DNA from: Prosapia bicincta
Taxonomy: Eukaryota; Arthropoda; Insecta; Hemiptera; Cercopidae
NCBI GenBank assembly: GCA_036971475.1
Contig: JBAIZL010000003.1
Location: 87,263,042 to 87,327,041, forward strand
Direction of reading: 5' to 3'
DNA: 64,000 bases
The notes under the pieces were generated by a model, which ran no database searches, was not told where the DNA came from, and saw nothing but the letters and a program-made list of their open reading frames with translations. Of this stretch, positions 63,204-64,000 are shown in pieces. Each line of letters starts with the position of its first letter. Position 1 is the stretch's first letter. A program made the position numbers and the translations under genes.

Positions 63204-64000
63204 ATGGGTGTTGTTGTTATATACGGGTCCGTTATAAACGGGTTATACTGCACGTTTCCATCTCGTTATATCCATGGTATTGTTATAAACGGCTTATACT
63301 GCACGTTTACAGCTCGTTATATCAGTAGCATTGTTATTGCGAAATACATTATATATAGTGTCTTTAAATCCATTCTAACCCGCAGTAAATCATGAATAGG
63401 AATAATATAATTACAAATGGATTCGTTATATGGGTGTTGTTGTTATATTCGGGTCCGTTATAAACGGGTTATACTGCACGTTTCCATCTCGTTATATCCA
63501 TGGTATTGTTATAAACGGGTTATACTGCACGTTTCCATCTCGTTTTATCCATGGTATTGTTATATACGGGTTATACTGCACGTTTACAGCTCGTTATATC
63601 AGTAGCATTGTTATTGCGAAATACATTATATATAGTGTCTTTAAATCCATTCTAACCCGCAGTAAACTATGAATAGGAATAATATAATTACAAATGGATT
63701 CGTTATATGGGTTTTGTTGTTATATAGTGGTCCGTTATAAACGGGTTATACTGCACGTTTCCATCTCGTTTTATCCATGGTATTGTTATATACGGGTTAT
63801 ACTGCACGTTTACAGCTCGTTATATCAGTAGCATTGTTATTGCGAAATACATTATATATAGTGTCTTTAAATCCATTCTAACCCGCAGTAAACCATGAAT
63901 AGGAATAATATAATTACAAATGGATTCGTTATATGGGTGTTGTTGTTATATTCGGGTCCGTTATAAACGGGTTATACTGCACGTATCCATCTCGTTTTAT

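Larger units (their letters stand above)
58221..64000. repeat. 226-bp satellite array with 51-bp sub-repeats
   Basis: Twenty-four unit starts, taken at the ATGGGTGTTG-like box, lie at 58225, 58400, 58626, 58852, 59078, 59304, 59581, 59858, 60135, 60361, 60587, 60813, 61039, 61265, 61491, 61768, 62198, 62424, 62650, 62876, 63204, 63430, 63707 and 63933. Spacings are 175, 226 (15 times), 277 (5 times), 328 and 430 bp, always 124 + n x 51. The 51-bp element starts CGGGTTATACTGCACG and contains ATCCATGGTATTG. The 124-bp remainder includes CATTATATATAGTGTC and GAATAGGAATAATATAA. The array is unrelated by eye to the 64-bp family and runs off the window. Its short reading frames are by-products of the 51-bp (17-codon) period. 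Confidence 0.96.

Noticed and set aside
58400..63672. Many plus-strand frames of 62-131 codons beginning MGVVVI or MDSLYG.
   Set aside because: They repeat with the 226-bp unit and lengthen by exactly 17 codons per 51-bp element. Six units carry a TAG that closes the same frame, and overlapping frames exist in two registers and on the other strand. This is repeat periodicity, not a gene family.
58221..64000. Ribosomal intergenic-spacer repeats with duplicated promoters (CATTATATATAGTGTC in each unit).
   Set aside because: No rRNA sequence is in the window, and a TATA-like string alone is not evidence of a Pol I promoter.
1..64000. Telomeric repeats such as TTAGG or TTAGGG arrays.
   Set aside because: None were seen on either strand.

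Overview
This window looks like heterochromatic satellite DNA from a eukaryote. Almost all of it is tandem repeat, and I see no protein gene, rRNA, tRNA, mobile element or CRISPR array I can support. There is no sign of bacterial or phage organisation: no coding density, operons or ribosome-binding sites. The satellites keep many CpG dinucleotides and the non-satellite stretches are strongly AT-rich, which would suit an insect or another invertebrate. That taxonomic guess is weak. The likeliest setting is centromeric or pericentromeric heterochromatin; this is inference.

Layout. (1) 1-37302: an unbroken array of a 64-bp satellite, roughly 580 monomers, with many subtypes arranged in irregular higher-order repeats. 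Most of it is a very recent tandem macro-duplication: 785-19789 recurs as 19790-36573, first at an offset of 19002 bp, then 19066, 17992 and 16783 as indels accumulate. (2) 37303-39653: two decayed 64-bp monomers, then a 2.2-kb AT-rich non-satellite spacer. (3) 39654-46419: a second 64-bp array. (4) 46420-48770: a second, nearly identical copy of decayed edge plus spacer (offset 9117). (5) 48771-56119: a third 64-bp array. (6) 56120-58075: a third spacer copy (offset 18817 from the first), more diverged and cut short on its right. (7) 58076-58220: about 145 bp of single-copy AT-rich junction. (8) 58221-64000: a different satellite with a 226-bp basic unit, whose monomers are 175, 226, 277, 328 or 430 bp, that is 124 + n x 51 bp. 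It runs off the right end.

The notable biology is structural. There is nested amplification at about six scales (51 bp, 64 bp, 226 bp, 0.45-1.2 kb, 9-10 kb and 19 kb). Breakpoints are readable, one block looks copied in by conversion, and array edges are asymmetric (gradual decay on the left of each spacer, abrupt on the right). Spacer 3 shows a gradient of homogenisation. Each 226-bp unit carries a 17-bp element close to the mammalian CENP-B box. Open reading frames in the window are by-products of repeat periodicity or lie in one short GC-balanced island of the spacer, and I do not call them genes.
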